Positions 29,230 to 49,864 of a stretch of 64,000 bases of DNA are shown one piece after another (positions within the stretch are counted from its first letter, which is position 1; the number at the start of each line of letters is the position of its first letter). The DNA lies in assembly GCF_033807715.1 (NCBI RefSeq), contig NC_084599.1:12835125-12899124 (forward strand), in the 5' to 3' direction. Under the pieces are notes generated by a model. It was not told the DNA's origin. It worked only from the letters and a program-made list of their open reading frames with translations, and made no database searches. The position numbers were made by a program, and so were the translations under genes. Source of the DNA: Cololabis saira. Lineage: Eukaryota; Chordata; Actinopteri; Beloniformes; Belonidae.

Positions 29230-32200
29230 TGCAAACCAAGGATATTTATTTTGTGTTCATCTGTTCCAAATAAAGAGAGCGACCGACAAAAAAGATGGCG
29301 GGAATACAATAGTATTTCCTTTGATGAATTTTCCAGCTTGCATTTTCAGAAGTCCTCTTTTCATGTTGGAGGAATGTTAAATTTGTCTCGGTAATAAAAA
29401 ACGTCTAATCTTGTGTGGTTTTTGGTTTAGATTGGTTGCGGTGCTTTTTTTAGGTCCATCTCCTTTCCATTGTTAGTTTTTACACGTAGTATGAAGCTTC
29501 TAAAATTTCCTGGCGTTAAAGTGAATCCTTAAATGTTGTTTGTGCCATAGGCTACAGCACAAGCGCCAAGCATGATCACTCCGCTCATGCGCTTAAGAAG
29601 TGGAGAAATGTTATTCTTCAAATGTACCTTCACTCATTCTCACACTATGTGGGTAGCAGTTATTTTAATGGTTTGAGGGCTGTATAACTACATAGAGGTG
29701 TTCGTCGTTTCTGGTTATTGAGCTGTTTGAGTCGTTCTAAAGTCGTCATATCAATCATTCTGACAAGAATATCAAGATACTAGGTGATGATAAGTTTTTA
29801 GAGGTGTCAAATCTCTTGGGGTGCAAAACATTTGTTTGTGTTTCATCTCATTTTTTTCTTAAAAATAAACCAAACCCATTTTGCTTAAATATTGGAATAA
29901 TGCATCTTTATAATCATTATATTTTGTTGTTGTTGTTCTGAGGTTGTATTTGGTTTTTACTAAGATCTATTACATTATTAGTATTAGGAGGGGAATCTTA
30001 GATTTCTGGTGATAGACATGCATCATAGTGTAAAGCTATTTTGGACTGAGATTACATTTTTTGCCATCATTATATAAAACAGAACAAATAAAATAGAATA
30101 TCAGTTAAGAGATATATTTTCAATAACATGGTTTTGTTCCTTTAATAAACAATAATTTGAGATCATCTGGCTAATATTTCAGTCCTAAATGGTTCAACTA
30201 AGGGATATTTAATCAGGCATGCATTCACTTCCATTGTCATGACCTTTGCCTGTCACAGAGTATTAGACAAGTCAAATATTCCCCTGGAGATCAGAATGGC
30301 ACCAAACTGTGCACACCAACTTTATTTTAAGAACATAACTCCATTTGTGAGGACATTATAAGACAAACCACACCTTCAAAATGAAAGGGTATCAATCACC
30401 AAGATCATATCAGACTGTTGTCAAAAGCGGCAGAGGACATCATATGTGGCAAAGTTGTTGTTTTGTTAGTATTACATTGTCCACCTGTTACGTTTATTGT
30501 ATTGCCCTCTTGTATTAAAGTTAATCGTGGATATTTTGGTCAGAATGCAGCATAGTCCATTAAGGCTTGTTAAGGTGGCTGTTTAGCAGCAGATCTTGGG
30601 AGTACTGATAAACACAGGAGACGGGCAGTGCGTTGTGTGAAAATAAAAACAGCAAAGTAGAACGATCAAAAGCAACCAAGAGAGAAGGCAGGCTGTTAGT
30701 TATTAGATCTATTTAGAGGTAATAACTGAATCACTGCACAAGCTGCATTATTGGCCTATTTCTGGTACGTGAAACAATGTACTTCTAAAAATAATAGGGT
30801 GGCAAATTATTAGCACACGTGAGCTGTGGAAGTGTGGATAACAGCTCAATTTTTCTCTCACATACACAGACAAGCACATCAACAAGCAGAAATAGACATA
30901 TAGAGCTATATACGCAAAGACACACAAATAGACTGAAATCCTGAGAGGTGTCTCAAACTGTGCATCTGATGCAATAGTTAGCAACATCTCAACAGATTGC
31001 CACAGCCCTCGCCGCCAGGATTCATCAGCTAGAGGAGAAAGGAGCAAATCCCCATCTGCAACTGCAGCAAACTAATCACCTGCAGCGAAGAAGACACTGT
31101 ATCCTTCCTTGGGATGGCTTTTCTGCACAAGCATTTTTTTCTGCCCTTCTTCTCTAAGCACTGCAGCAACTTCATTTTCGCTGAGGGTGGAATCCACTAC
31201 CCTATTTAACACATTGTTCAGAATTACTGATAAGAACAATAAAATGGAAACTGTTTAGAGATAAAAGTGCCTTTGAGAACTTTAGACGTCAAGTCCATTT
31301 TTTTTTTCATTTTCCTGAAACTTCTCACTTCTGCTTTCAACAAGATCAGCCACGGCCCTTAAAGAGCATGTGGTGAAGCTGTCGGATTCAGAAATAGCCT
31401 GTATGGTCAGTGCACATGTGTGAAAGCAGTTGTTCACAGTGTGTGCCTTTATAGCTACGGCCTTATCTGCTTCAACAGAATACAGGGTTACACCTTTACC
31501 TCCCCACAAAACGCCAACCTTTAACAGAACAATAAGACCACTGTAACACGAGTTGCTGAAGTTACATAGGTCAAGATGCTTGTGCTCCAGAAGTGTGTAT
31601 AGTATGTGCATTTATAATTAATATTTATCATTAGTTTGATTTAGTCAAACAGATTTCAGAGACAGCATACAATTTTAAACCCTGGATCCAACACAGAAGT
31701 CCAGATGAGGGCTTGACTGATCAAATTAATCTGTGCATGTTCCCTAGAAAACGAGTAAAGAGTTAATTACAGTAGGAGGTCATGGAGTCTAAAAAGGGAT
31801 ATTTTACAATGAACAACGGTGAGCAAAGGCAGTTGCCCTGCTGCAAATTCCTTAAAAGTTTGCTGAAACATACACCTGCCTTTTTTCGATTTCACTCATT
31901 CAAAGTTTTTTCAAATAAGTGGTAACTGTACATATTTTTCCCCTTACTTCACTTTGAATCAGTTACTATCAGTGCATGGTTTTATTGTTTATTTTGTAAT
32001 GATTATTTACTTTATCTCAAGCAGCATTCAGATAGCCTGTTAAAAAGAGCGATACTAATCCTTTAATCACTTCGAGAGGATAGTAGTCCACATCACAACA
32101 TAAGAAGTGGGCTAATCTAAAGGAAGCTGCACACCTTTTATCATAGCTATAGCATGGGGCTGTGGTGGATTGTGCTGCCGTGCTGCCAGAAGACCTGTTG

Positions 32201-32870
32201 CTGAATATTAGCTGCATTGTCATTTTAGTTACATGCTTACAGTTTAATCATCAGAAAACATCAGATAACCTAAAAGTCACAGAATGAAAATATTGCACTC
32301 TTCCTCACAAATCGTCAATGCAAGTTGTATATTACAGTGGGTTCAATTAAAATTTTCCTCTAAAAAAAAAAAAAAAAACACAAACTTGAAGTACACTATG
32401 TAGATTATTTAGTATGTTAAATACTGCTTCTTGGCACTACTGCATACAGAGTTTTTTTTTTAATGGAAATGCTCAAAATGCTCATCTTTCACCCTCAAAT
32501 GAAACAAAAATGGCAAATTAAAATAGTTGAAAAACAAACAAACAAATATCAGCATTAACAGAAGTAGCAACCTTAGAAAACATTATTTGTTATGATAAAT
32601 AAACCATGGCCTTTTTTTGTTGTAATTTTGTTTCATTTCTTAATTAACACACATTTGTTTTTTATAACTGTGTTTTTTTTTTTACAAAAAATAACTTTTG
32701 CATTTCAAGACAACTTAAACGGATACATTTGAATAACGACAGTAATAATACTCTACTCTACTGCCCTTAGTTTTCAGCAACGTGTGCTTTTTATTATTTT
32801 ACCTTCTTTTCTCATAATTTGATTTCATTTTACTTTTTTACTGTCTAATTATGTCTTGCCGCTTTTAATG
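29230..32870. other. Intergenic region without recognisable genes
   Basis: AT-rich sequence between the L2 remnant and tmem221. No exon with family similarity, RNA gene or delimited transposon was found on either strand. Several 60-110-codon open frames have no recognisable content. A fragment resembling a dispersed fish repeat tail (AATAAACTTGCCTTGCC) occurs at about 32875-32935. Confidence 0.5.
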
Positions 32871-33133
32871 TTGATGTAAAGCACTTTGAATTACCTTATG
32901 TTGAATTGTGCTTATAAATAAACTTGCCTTGCCTAATAATTCTAATTTTAACCAACATGAATATTTTACTCTCTTTGTTCTGGTGCTTTGTGTTCACTTG
33001 TATTGTTTTCTACTATCCGACAGAAAACCTCCGGTGTTGGGAACTGTAATCTGGGGATTTAACATCCATCACATTTCCCGACGGGGCTGGAGAGGAAAGC
33101 GCTCTTCCCGACGGGAGCCGCTCAAACACTCAA

Positions 33134-33247
33134 GGCTGATTTATAGTTCTGCGTTACACCACCGCAGAATCTACGTACTGTACGATGCGCGTCGCCGCGT
33201 ACCACGGCGTAGTCTCTGCGTCGATTTAACGCAGAACCATAATTCAG
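33134..33247. repeat. Palindromic MITE, copy 1 (Harbinger-like)
   Basis: Starts GGCTGATTTATAGTTCTGCG and ends CGCAGAACCATAATTCAG, an inverted repeat, with an internal CGCGTCGCCGCG block. The ends resemble fish PIF/Harbinger-derived MITEs. It ends 170 bp upstream of the tmem221 ATG, so it probably lies in the promoter or 5' UTR. The superfamily is from recall; no clear 3-bp duplication was established. Confidence 0.65.
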
Positions 33248-33417
33248 GTTTCGCTCACTACAATGCCAGAGCGCGTCTGGCGTTCATAGGAGCGCCGGGG
33301 TTGGGTGGGTTGTGTCCAGGGAGCCCAACGGGGGGGGGAAGGAAACTTTTTTCATTTTTTTTCCCTCTTGTTCCTCTCCGGAGCAGCTTGACCACTGGAT
33401 ACTTTTCGGGGATAGAC

Positions 33418-41418
<8,001 letters not shown>

Positions 41419-43795
41419 CTTCAAACTGTTTTCCTGGTCAAAGGAAAGAATGATTAGTAGAATGACAATTGATATCCTCAAAAGTACTCCACCAGAGTTC
41501 GACAAGTGAAATCTAACCGCAGAGATAGAACTGTTAGCTTGTACATTTTCCACCTAAGTTTATCATGACTGCAGACAACAGGGGACTATGGTCTAAAACA
41601 CCCAAGTTTTCACAGCTTCAGATTATGCAGTACTGATAACTTGATGGAAAACAATTTCAGTATTTTTTACAAATGAACATGATTTAAATCTTATCACATA
41701 AATGCCAATGCCATCCAAGTATCAATCTGGCACATTTATAGCTTTCATTAATGTAAATACTTCTTGGCTGTATATAATAGCTTTATGCCATGTATGGATG
41801 AATGATGTACTGAATGTTTTCTTATGTGTTCAAAATGATTTCACATTGACCTTAAATAAATTCTTAAAAAAAACAACAACACCCAAACACAAGTCAGTTT
41901 AAAAATAATCAAGTTTACCATATGATTTTTGAACTATTTACAGAAAATGCTGTTTTTAAAAAGGTCTGCCAAATGCACTTTTCACTCATTTCTCATGAAT
42001 TCTGACTTTCTCATGTCAGAGCAACTACTAACCTTGAGCACCTCTGACCACAGCTCATGAGGAAATGGATGGGGCTTGTGGAGTTGAGACAAGGGCGCTG
42101 GGAGATGAGGTCACGTCATGTAAGCTGCATGCAGGTGTCAATGGGGAAAAAATAAAAACAAACAATGAAAGGACGGGAAAAAGTAAGGAAGTAATGAGGG
42201 TCTCATTTTTTATGAAGATTTTAGTAGAAGCCAAAGATACAATGTCACTGCAGCTAATAGGGAGAGTAAATGTATCCCAAAACAATGGCTGATACAAGTT
42301 CATTTTGGTGAAGGATAAAATAAAATGGACAATGAGATGCAATAAACAAAAACACGGAGGAACTCAGGAGGCCAAAAGTTCAAGGACATGCAGGTATGTG
42401 GAAAAATAAAGAACATCTACTCTGGCAAGGATTTTGTGTTTCAGCACAATTAATAACTCATCTGCTCCCTTGCAATCTTAAAATTAAACCTCAAATGAAC
42501 AATGAGAGATGAATCACATGAAATAGCATGTCATTATTTACCCAAATCAATGCTTAATCAGGTTAAATGCTCAAACATATGCTAAATTCATTACAGAATA
42601 ATTAAAAGGTAACTCAACAAGGTTGGCTTTTGTGGGAGGGTTGCCAGATAAAAAAAATTTAAAAAGGTGAGTCTTGAGCCTGCTTTTAAAAGCATCAACA
42701 GTCTCTGCGGCCCTGAGGTTCTCCTGCAGGCTGTTCCACAGACGTGGGCCGTAGTAATGAAATGATGCCTCACCGTGGGTTATAGTTCTAACTTTGGGAA
42801 TGATTAAAAGGCTGGTGCTGGAGGACCTCAGGGTCCGTCACGGTTTATAGGGTAAAAGCAGATCAGACAGATAAGAAGGCCCGAGACCGTTACAGAGATT
42901 TTAAAAACTACGGTAGATAAGAGAACCTTAAAATCAGTGTTAAGAGTCAAATGTGAGGCCATCAGACCCATAGGGTAAATTAAATCATGTGACAGGAACT
43001 TAGGAGAGCTTTGGGTAAACAAATACCTGCAAAATAAAGTGAACTGAAGCTATGTTGTTTGGAGGGGTGGAATTCCTCCACAGCAATATATTGATATGCC
43101 ACCTCTACTAAAGGTAGGTCTACACGCTTTTTAATTCATGGATGGTGCTTCATTTTTCATGCAGTACTTCTATATTTTGATGTAGGTGTTTGTTAAATAG
43201 TCACAAAATGTCACGTTTCATCTGTTGTTGCTGTTGCTGTGGATGTATTTACCAATTTCCCCCCCAAAATGTGTATATGTTCATGTGAAGCCACAGAAGA
43301 ATGTGTACTTTCTATTCATAACTGTATGGGTGAGTGATCCAGTTGATAAAATTAAATCCCACAGTTTCTTGCTTTCTGGGTAGCGATAGCCCCTTAGTCT
43401 GAATGGTTTGTGAAAATAAACCTATGGAATACATCTTGGCTGGTAAACATTTTTCCTCCAACAAAGCAATAAATCCATATATATAATACCTGGATACTTG
43501 AGAGACACTGCAATTTGGAGAGTGAGATCATTACTATGGCTATCATAACTATGTCAACTTGTATCATTTCAAATATGGGAGTCATGTGACAGAGGATGGC
43601 TTTTATTTTTTAAGTAGCTGAACGTGTCAACTAAAACAAACTGTGACGATTACAAAAAACTAAACAAAAACTAAAGAATGACTATACCAGAGGGCATCAT
43701 AGTGATATCTGCAAAATCTTGAACTATCTGAAAAAAAAAGTGTAGTGTTTCACGCTTACACTTTTGCCATCAGTCTACACACTCATTCATGCCTC
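41419..43795. other. 3' UTRs of tmem221 and borcs8 and a dispersed repeat
   Basis: The tmem221 polyadenylation signal is at 41855-41860. A reverse AATAAA (TTTATT at 43602-43607) is a candidate for borcs8. Between them, about 42595-42905 carries a dispersed repeat (CTGTTCCACAGACGTGGGCC) that resembles the one at 36.9-37.2 kb in layout. No other gene was seen. Confidence 0.5.
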
Positions 43796-46700
43796 CTACC
43801 TGCGCCCTTGAGAGTTGTTAATCTGTTCCTTCATGCTGATGGCTTGCCGGAGAAGGCTGTCAACGTTTTTGAAATATAGACCGCTGTTTGCCATGCTCTT
43901 CACGGCACTGCAAAAACCAACACATTAATGCAGGTGTTAACGGGTAAGGCAAAGGGTAAGCGAGGCTCTGGTTACATAAATATTTAAAGTATGAATCGGC
44001 TCACCTGCATGCATACTCCACACTATAGATGGCTCCTTGACTTTGTTCTTCCCAGCTCTGCATATCTGTCTGTACCAGAAATGACGGAGAGGAGAATTCA
44101 AAAAATAATGAGAGAGTTTGAGGATGTCATAGAGCTGGGAGCACAGCTTTAGGTTAATTCCAGTTATGCAGAGACAAAATGACAATCACCTGGAGAAGGG
44201 ATAGTGGTTCCCCTAATATTTATGCAGGTGGTGCATTTGGCGATAAGTGAGCTTCTTGTATCTTTTAAAATCAACAAATTTTCCACATTCAAGCTTTAGA
44301 TGCAGACAATAAAAATACAGAGAGATATAGAAAAAACTAAATTCAGTGTCTGTGCTGAGCCCGCGTTATTACATTTTACTATTTTGTGGACTATGTTAGC
44401 AGCTCAAATCACAGTAACAGGAAACTTAAAAATGACAAAAAGAAAAAAAAAAGTTTTTTGTTTCCATTGACAAAGCTTATTTCGCAACGGGAGACTAACT
44501 TTAGTTGAATAAAAGCTGAGAAATGGAAGACTGGAAGAAGATACTTCTTGAACCTTGTAATTTTGCAGCTCGATATACTGGAAGCCGTTTAGTTTTTAGA
44601 CTATATCTATAATCACCCGAGGCATATCAACTAGCTGAAACGTGTGTCATTCATTTTGGGATGTAACTTGGATAAAATTAAGTATTTTTGAATTTAATTG
44701 AATTTCTAACTTTGATGGAAGGGACTAAGATGAGATGAGAGGAATCAAGGATGAACTTGTAGGCAAAAAAAAGGAACTGATCTTCTCTGGGAGAAATAAT
44801 GTATGTGTGTATGTACAATGTATGAGGTGTCTGTACTCATGCAGCATCTTTTAATGTTTTCTAGTTTCTATAAAGTGCTTTATAGTGTTTTTCTTATTCA
44901 AACAAAGTAAAATGGAGTTTCTTGTGAGGTGTACAGTGAGTTTGAATGTTTACACATTCTAATGAAACTGCAGATTTTTAGAACATAAAGAAAGAAATAG
45001 TAACATAAATGCAGGATGTGTTACATCTTTAATTCAATATTGCAACAAAAAGAAATATTTATTGGAAATGTTTTAAATAAAAAAGGAAAGTTTCCACAGC
45101 TTGAATGCACCCTTCCCAACTTAAAACTGAACTAAATTACTAAATTACAACTTAACTAAAACTTTGTGGAAGCAGCTTCAAGTTCCTTCAAACTGAAAGG
45201 GATCTCCTGAGTACGGCTCTTTTTTATGTCATTCTAGAGGTTTTTGATGGGAATGAGGTACGAACTCTTACAAGGCTATTCAAAAATGTCTTATTTCCCT
45301 TTTCTGAGGCCACATCTTGGTGGGTTTTAATGTGTGCTTTGGATTATTGTTGTGTTGGAACACAAAAGGTTTGAGGTTACTGAATAATTTGGATATACTT
45401 GCATATATTTTTGGTGAGAAACAGATTCCATCGGCCATCTACTCCCCAGGCTATGCTTGTGCTGAATACTGGAAATAGCTACATGTAAAGAGAGACCAGA
45501 ATCTGCCAGCATTTCCTGTAGTTCCTTCGGTGTTGCTGTTGGCCTCTTGGTAGCCTCCCTGATACGTTTCTCCTCATCCTCTCATCAGCTTTGAAGAATC
45601 TTCCTGGTCGTTGCGACATCTCTATGATGCCACATTTCATTTCATTTATGGATGGTGGTTTTGATAGTGTCCTTTGAAACATTCAATGCCTTCAATATTC
45701 TTTCATATCCCTCTCTTTTTGGTACTTCCCAACAATTACTTCTCACAGTTTCTCTGGCAAGTCTTTATAGCCCACGGCTCTCAATAGAATTCAACTACAA
45801 ACAGCAAATAATAAAGCAAAAGGTGATTTTTATCTATTTTAGAACCACTTTAATTAGTGACATGCATATGGAACTTGCCTACAGGCCTAATTTTAAATTT
45901 GACTTGTTCACTCGGAGAGTTATGTGCATAAATCCACCAGGCCCTCCCAGCAGCAGCTGTGGGCATTTCAACAGCTTCAGTGACTTCCTCAGGCCCTGAC
46001 CAGACCCAAGACCGTTTTGTTCCTATGGACCTCCCTGAGCTAACCCCAGTAGTGAATAAAGCTAAATCATCCATGTATCTTTAGACTCCATCCCAACTCT
46101 ACTACTTTTTTTTTTTACTCTTATTGGTACGGCAATATTAGATCGGCTGAACCCATCCCTGAACTCACAATATGTGTTGCAGGTTTTTAAAGTTGCAGTA
46201 ATTAAACTTTTACCCAATAAACCCTCTCTTCACTCAGACTGTCTAGCAAATTACTGACCAATTTGTAACCTTCCATTTATGTCTAAAATTCTGGAAAAGG
46301 TAGTTGCAAACCAGTTATGTGACCATTTGTATAGAAATGATCTGTTTGAAGTTTTTCAGTCAGGGTTCAGAATGCATTATAGCACAGAGACAGCACTGGT
46401 TAGATTAACTAATGACCTTCTTATGGCTTCTGATAATGGATTAGTGTCCATCCTAGTTCTGCTGGACCTCCGTGCTGCTTTTGACACTGTAGATTAGCAT
46501 TTTACTGCACAGGTTAGAGCCTGATGTTGGGATTAAAGGGCCAGCTCTAGGTTGGTTTAAAATCATATCTAGCTGACAGATTTGTGTTCATGTTAATGTG
46601 GTTTCTTTTGACCAGGTGAGGGTCTGCTACAGTGTCCCTCTGGGCTCAGTGCTAGGGCCATTCATGTTTAATTCAGTTTATACATGTAGCATACATGAAG

Positions 46701-47763
46701 TATAATCCCATGGCGTCAAATTTGCATTGTTATGCAGCTGTATTTTTCTATTAAACTCAGAGTAACATAAAGATAATCCAAATTTCAGGCATGTCTCAAA
46801 GACATTAAGACCTGTATGTCCACTAACCACCTGCTTTTAAATTCTGATCAAACAGAGGTTATTATTTTAAGTTCTAAACACCTCAGGAAGCGATTAGATG
46901 ATGCTGTGATGGCCTCCAGTACAACTGTGCGAAATCTTGAAACGTATATCGATCAGGATTTGTCATTTGAACAGCATTTAAACAGACAATTGCGGAAAGA
47001 GGAAAAGAAAGAAAGAAAGAAAAACCACCATTCTCAAGGCACTCCCTAAATGAACACCAATAATTTGGAGCCAAAATGAATACTACACACCTTTAACATG
47101 CCCCTTGCCCACTTCCATTGCACTAAGTTTTAGAATGTATTTATCTCTTGTCTTGCACTACATGTACAGTCATTTTTATATTACAATTTTGTATAATTGA
47201 TTTTATTTATTATTCCTGTTGTTTCTGTGTGTGTTGCTTTTTGCTGTGTGTTATGCTGTGCTATGTATATATATATATAAAATTTAAAAAAATACTTAAA
47301 ATCAAAAAGGGAGGGGGGTTTTCCTTTCACTGCCGTCCTACCTGCCTTTTGCTGGGGCTCCCGGTCGGGCAACTGGAGTCTGGTGGGGGGCTCCTGCTCG
47401 CTTCCCTGACGCCCCGGTCTGACCTCACCCCTCAAATCAATGTATAAATTACCAATTCTAACTCTAATAATCATTCCTGGCATTATCATGATATATTGTT
47501 TCATAGTGTATTATTATATTAAGTTATGAAATCTCATGGGATGATAAACTATAGTGTTATTATATTGTTATATATTATAGTATGGTGATATAATTTGGTT
47601 ATATGTTATAATATTTTATAAAAATTATGTTATATTAGGATATTACTATATTATTATGCTATATTTATATGATATCATGCTACACCACTCTATATGATAA
47701 TTATTTATTTGTTTACTTATTTACTCTCGAATTAATATTCTCAATTTATGTATCTCTCATCTT

Positions 47764-47851
<88 letters not shown>

Positions 47852-47895
47852 AGAGAGAGATGTCGTCTTTTTTCGTTGTTTGCACTGTATGTTAA

Positions 47896-47926
<31 letters not shown>

Positions 47927-48378
47927 AATAAAAAAATAAAATGACTAAAAAAAACCAACATATTTACACAAAAGAGTGTAATTTTCAAAACTATGATGTT
48001 TTTCCTGCTGCAGGTGTGCAGGTCAGCGTGAACAGGTGTCTCTCTTTACCTTGTGCTGCACCAGCTCGGGCAGAGACCTCCTCACATGCTCCTGTAACCT
48101 GTACAGAGCCACCGACGGCTCGTTGGCCAGGACGTACATACTCTCCGTGAACTTGTCGCTCACTGAGAAAGTAAAGAAGCACAAACAAGTGAATAGAAGA
48201 GTACGTGACCCGTTTGAGGAAGACGCACGTAAACACACAACACCACCACAGCATTTAGCTGCACCGCTACGCTCAGTAAACAGCTCTCACAGCAGCATCA
48301 ACATCACTAGTTATGCACTAATTTACTCTGCTGATGTTTACCTCGCCGCACTTTCAGCTGCATCTCTTGATCCTCCAT
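43796..48378 (-). CDS. borcs8: BORC complex subunit 8, four exons
   Basis: Exons in transcript order: 48342-48378, 48050-48162, 44005-44069 and 43796-43907. They join in phase to 108 residues. The protein starts [12 protein letters not shown], then [76 protein letters not shown] and [18 protein letters not shown]. This matches BORCS8 (MEF2BNB), a small helical subunit of BORC, which recruits ARL8 to lysosomes and drives their kinesin-dependent movement to the cell periphery. The human protein has about ten more residues in a Pro-rich tail. Here TAG follows directly, although GCAG/GTAGGA just before it could be read as a weak donor to another exon. Divergent from rfxank. Intron 2 (about 4 kb) contains a Tc1 and an L2 remnant. 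Confidence 0.92.
45115..45790 (-). pseudogene. Degenerate Tc1/mariner-like transposase
   Basis: Reverse-strand translation in shifting frames gives blocks in Tc1 order: [11 protein letters not shown] then WNEMW, an [20 protein letters not shown] block continuing [13 protein letters not shown] (the second helix-turn-helix), and finally LIPIKNL then [20 protein letters not shown], which corresponds to the DLNPIENLW..LKK region after the last catalytic residue. Stops and frameshifts separate the blocks. No terminal repeats were delimited. It lies in borcs8 intron 2 in the same orientation as the gene. Confidence 0.65.
45900..47045 (+). repeat. L2-like LINE remnant
   Basis: The plus strand encodes [20 protein letters not shown] then [20 protein letters not shown] and [18 protein letters not shown], with a stop where the next palm residues should follow. 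Further on are [18 protein letters not shown] and [12 protein letters not shown], thumb-type motifs. This is the order of an L2-type reverse transcriptase with several inactivating stops. An upstream block ending [17 protein letters not shown] at about 45995 probably belongs to it. The limits are approximate. Confidence 0.72.
47767..47850. repeat. (CA)n microsatellite followed by (GA)n
   Basis: About 80 bp of CA repeats ending in a short GA run, in borcs8 intron 2. A (AAAT)n tract follows at about 47893-47935. Confidence 0.95.
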
Positions 48379-48737
48379 GTTAGAGGCTGTCGAGTTAACA
48401 ACGCCAGGGTTTGAGTGAATAATGAATACAGTCAGCTGACGCTACCCTCTTCCGTATTTTTGTGCCACACCACAGTTGTCCGGGCAGACACCTAGACTGC
48501 AACATGAATAGTTCCTACTCCAAACAGCGCTGGATGCGGTGCATGTTACGTGGGCTCTCGATTGAAAGGGGTTTTCCATTTTTCTTTTTTCATACAGATG
48601 ATTTTTTAAGTAGCTAAACAACTGAGCGACGTGAAATGCACTCTCGGGAGGATCAGCAAAATCCACCGTTTAACCTGAAATAATTTACTTTCTGTTCTCT
48701 CTAAAAGGAAGTTAGCGCGAGTGGGAACCTGGATGTG
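48379..48737. promoter_or_regulatory. Bidirectional promoter region borcs8 / rfxank
   Basis: The borcs8 ATG is at 48378 (reverse). The first rfxank exon probably ends at 48737, where GATGTG is followed by GTGAGT, and splices to the acceptor CTGCAG just before the ATG at 48849. Both 5' ends therefore lie in this interval. No TATA box was identified. A shared promoter is inferred from spacing. Confidence 0.6.
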
Positions 48738-48848
48738 GTGAGTGGAAAATGTTATTTCTTCCATAAAGTATTGCATTTTTTGTCTGCTCTCTCTTGGTGG
48801 CATGATTTAATTATGTTGTACATGTGTAATATTTTTACTGCAGTTATA

Positions 48849-49775
48849 ATGGAGACGAGAGGGGATGAAGAGGCTGCAGATGGCCAACACATCCATCCGT
48901 CTGGTGGAAATGAGTCTTCCACTGATTCAAGACTGGACAAATCCACAGGTAATCTGCCTGATAATACAAGTTACTAGTTTGTGGTTCTTTTTCTGATATG
49001 GCATACATTTTTGTGCGACACCTGACGTCACATAATGAAGAATGAGATAGCTACTCTTTTGCATCCACTGACTCTGGTTTCATCTGCTTGGACTGGTGTC
49101 TCCAGAGAACATGGATGTGGATGAAGATGATCTGTTCAAACACTCCACAACTCTGACCAACAAGCAGCGTGGGAACGAAGTTTCAGTACGACCAGCAACA
49201 TTAGATTGTAAGTAGCCTTTTGAAAAGAGCTCTGGTATAAGGGATTGATTTTCAATGTTTTAGCCATGTTATTTGTTTTCCGCCCCCACCAGCTCTGTCC
49301 ATACATCAGCTGGCAGCCCAGGGAGAGGTCTCACAGGTGGCTGCACACCTCAGTAAAGGTGAACGTTACTTCCAACTAGGGATGGGCGGTATGGACTAAA
49401 AAATGTATCGCGATAATTTCTGACATTTATCCCGATAACGATAAAAATTACGATAAAAAAAATACCAATTCAACTCCACCATTTTAACTATAAATCTATC
49501 ACCACATTCAGTCTTTGGAGCCCCCAAAACACTGCTCTAAAAGAATACTAAATACTACTAAACTACACCAATTAAATTTAATTGATAAAAACCAATTAAA
49601 TCTGCCCACCTGTACCGCAAAACTGTAATGACTCAGATCCGCCATGTTTGTTACACAAACACGTATCAATGGGAATTTATCTTTCTTTCTTTCTTTCTGG
49701 CTCATTTCTTTCTTTCTGGCTCATTTCTTTCTTTATTTCTTTCTGGCTCATTTCTTTCTTTCTTTCTGGCTCATT

Positions 49776-49864
<89 letters not shown>

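Noticed and set aside
32908..33417. In-frame upstream extension of the tmem221 first exon
   Set aside because: The frame is open by chance through a MITE; family similarity begins only at the ATG at 33418.
46883..47504. Reverse-strand open frames around the L2 remnant
   Set aside because: Antisense or frame-shadow readings of the LINE and adjacent AT-rich DNA, with no protein similarity.
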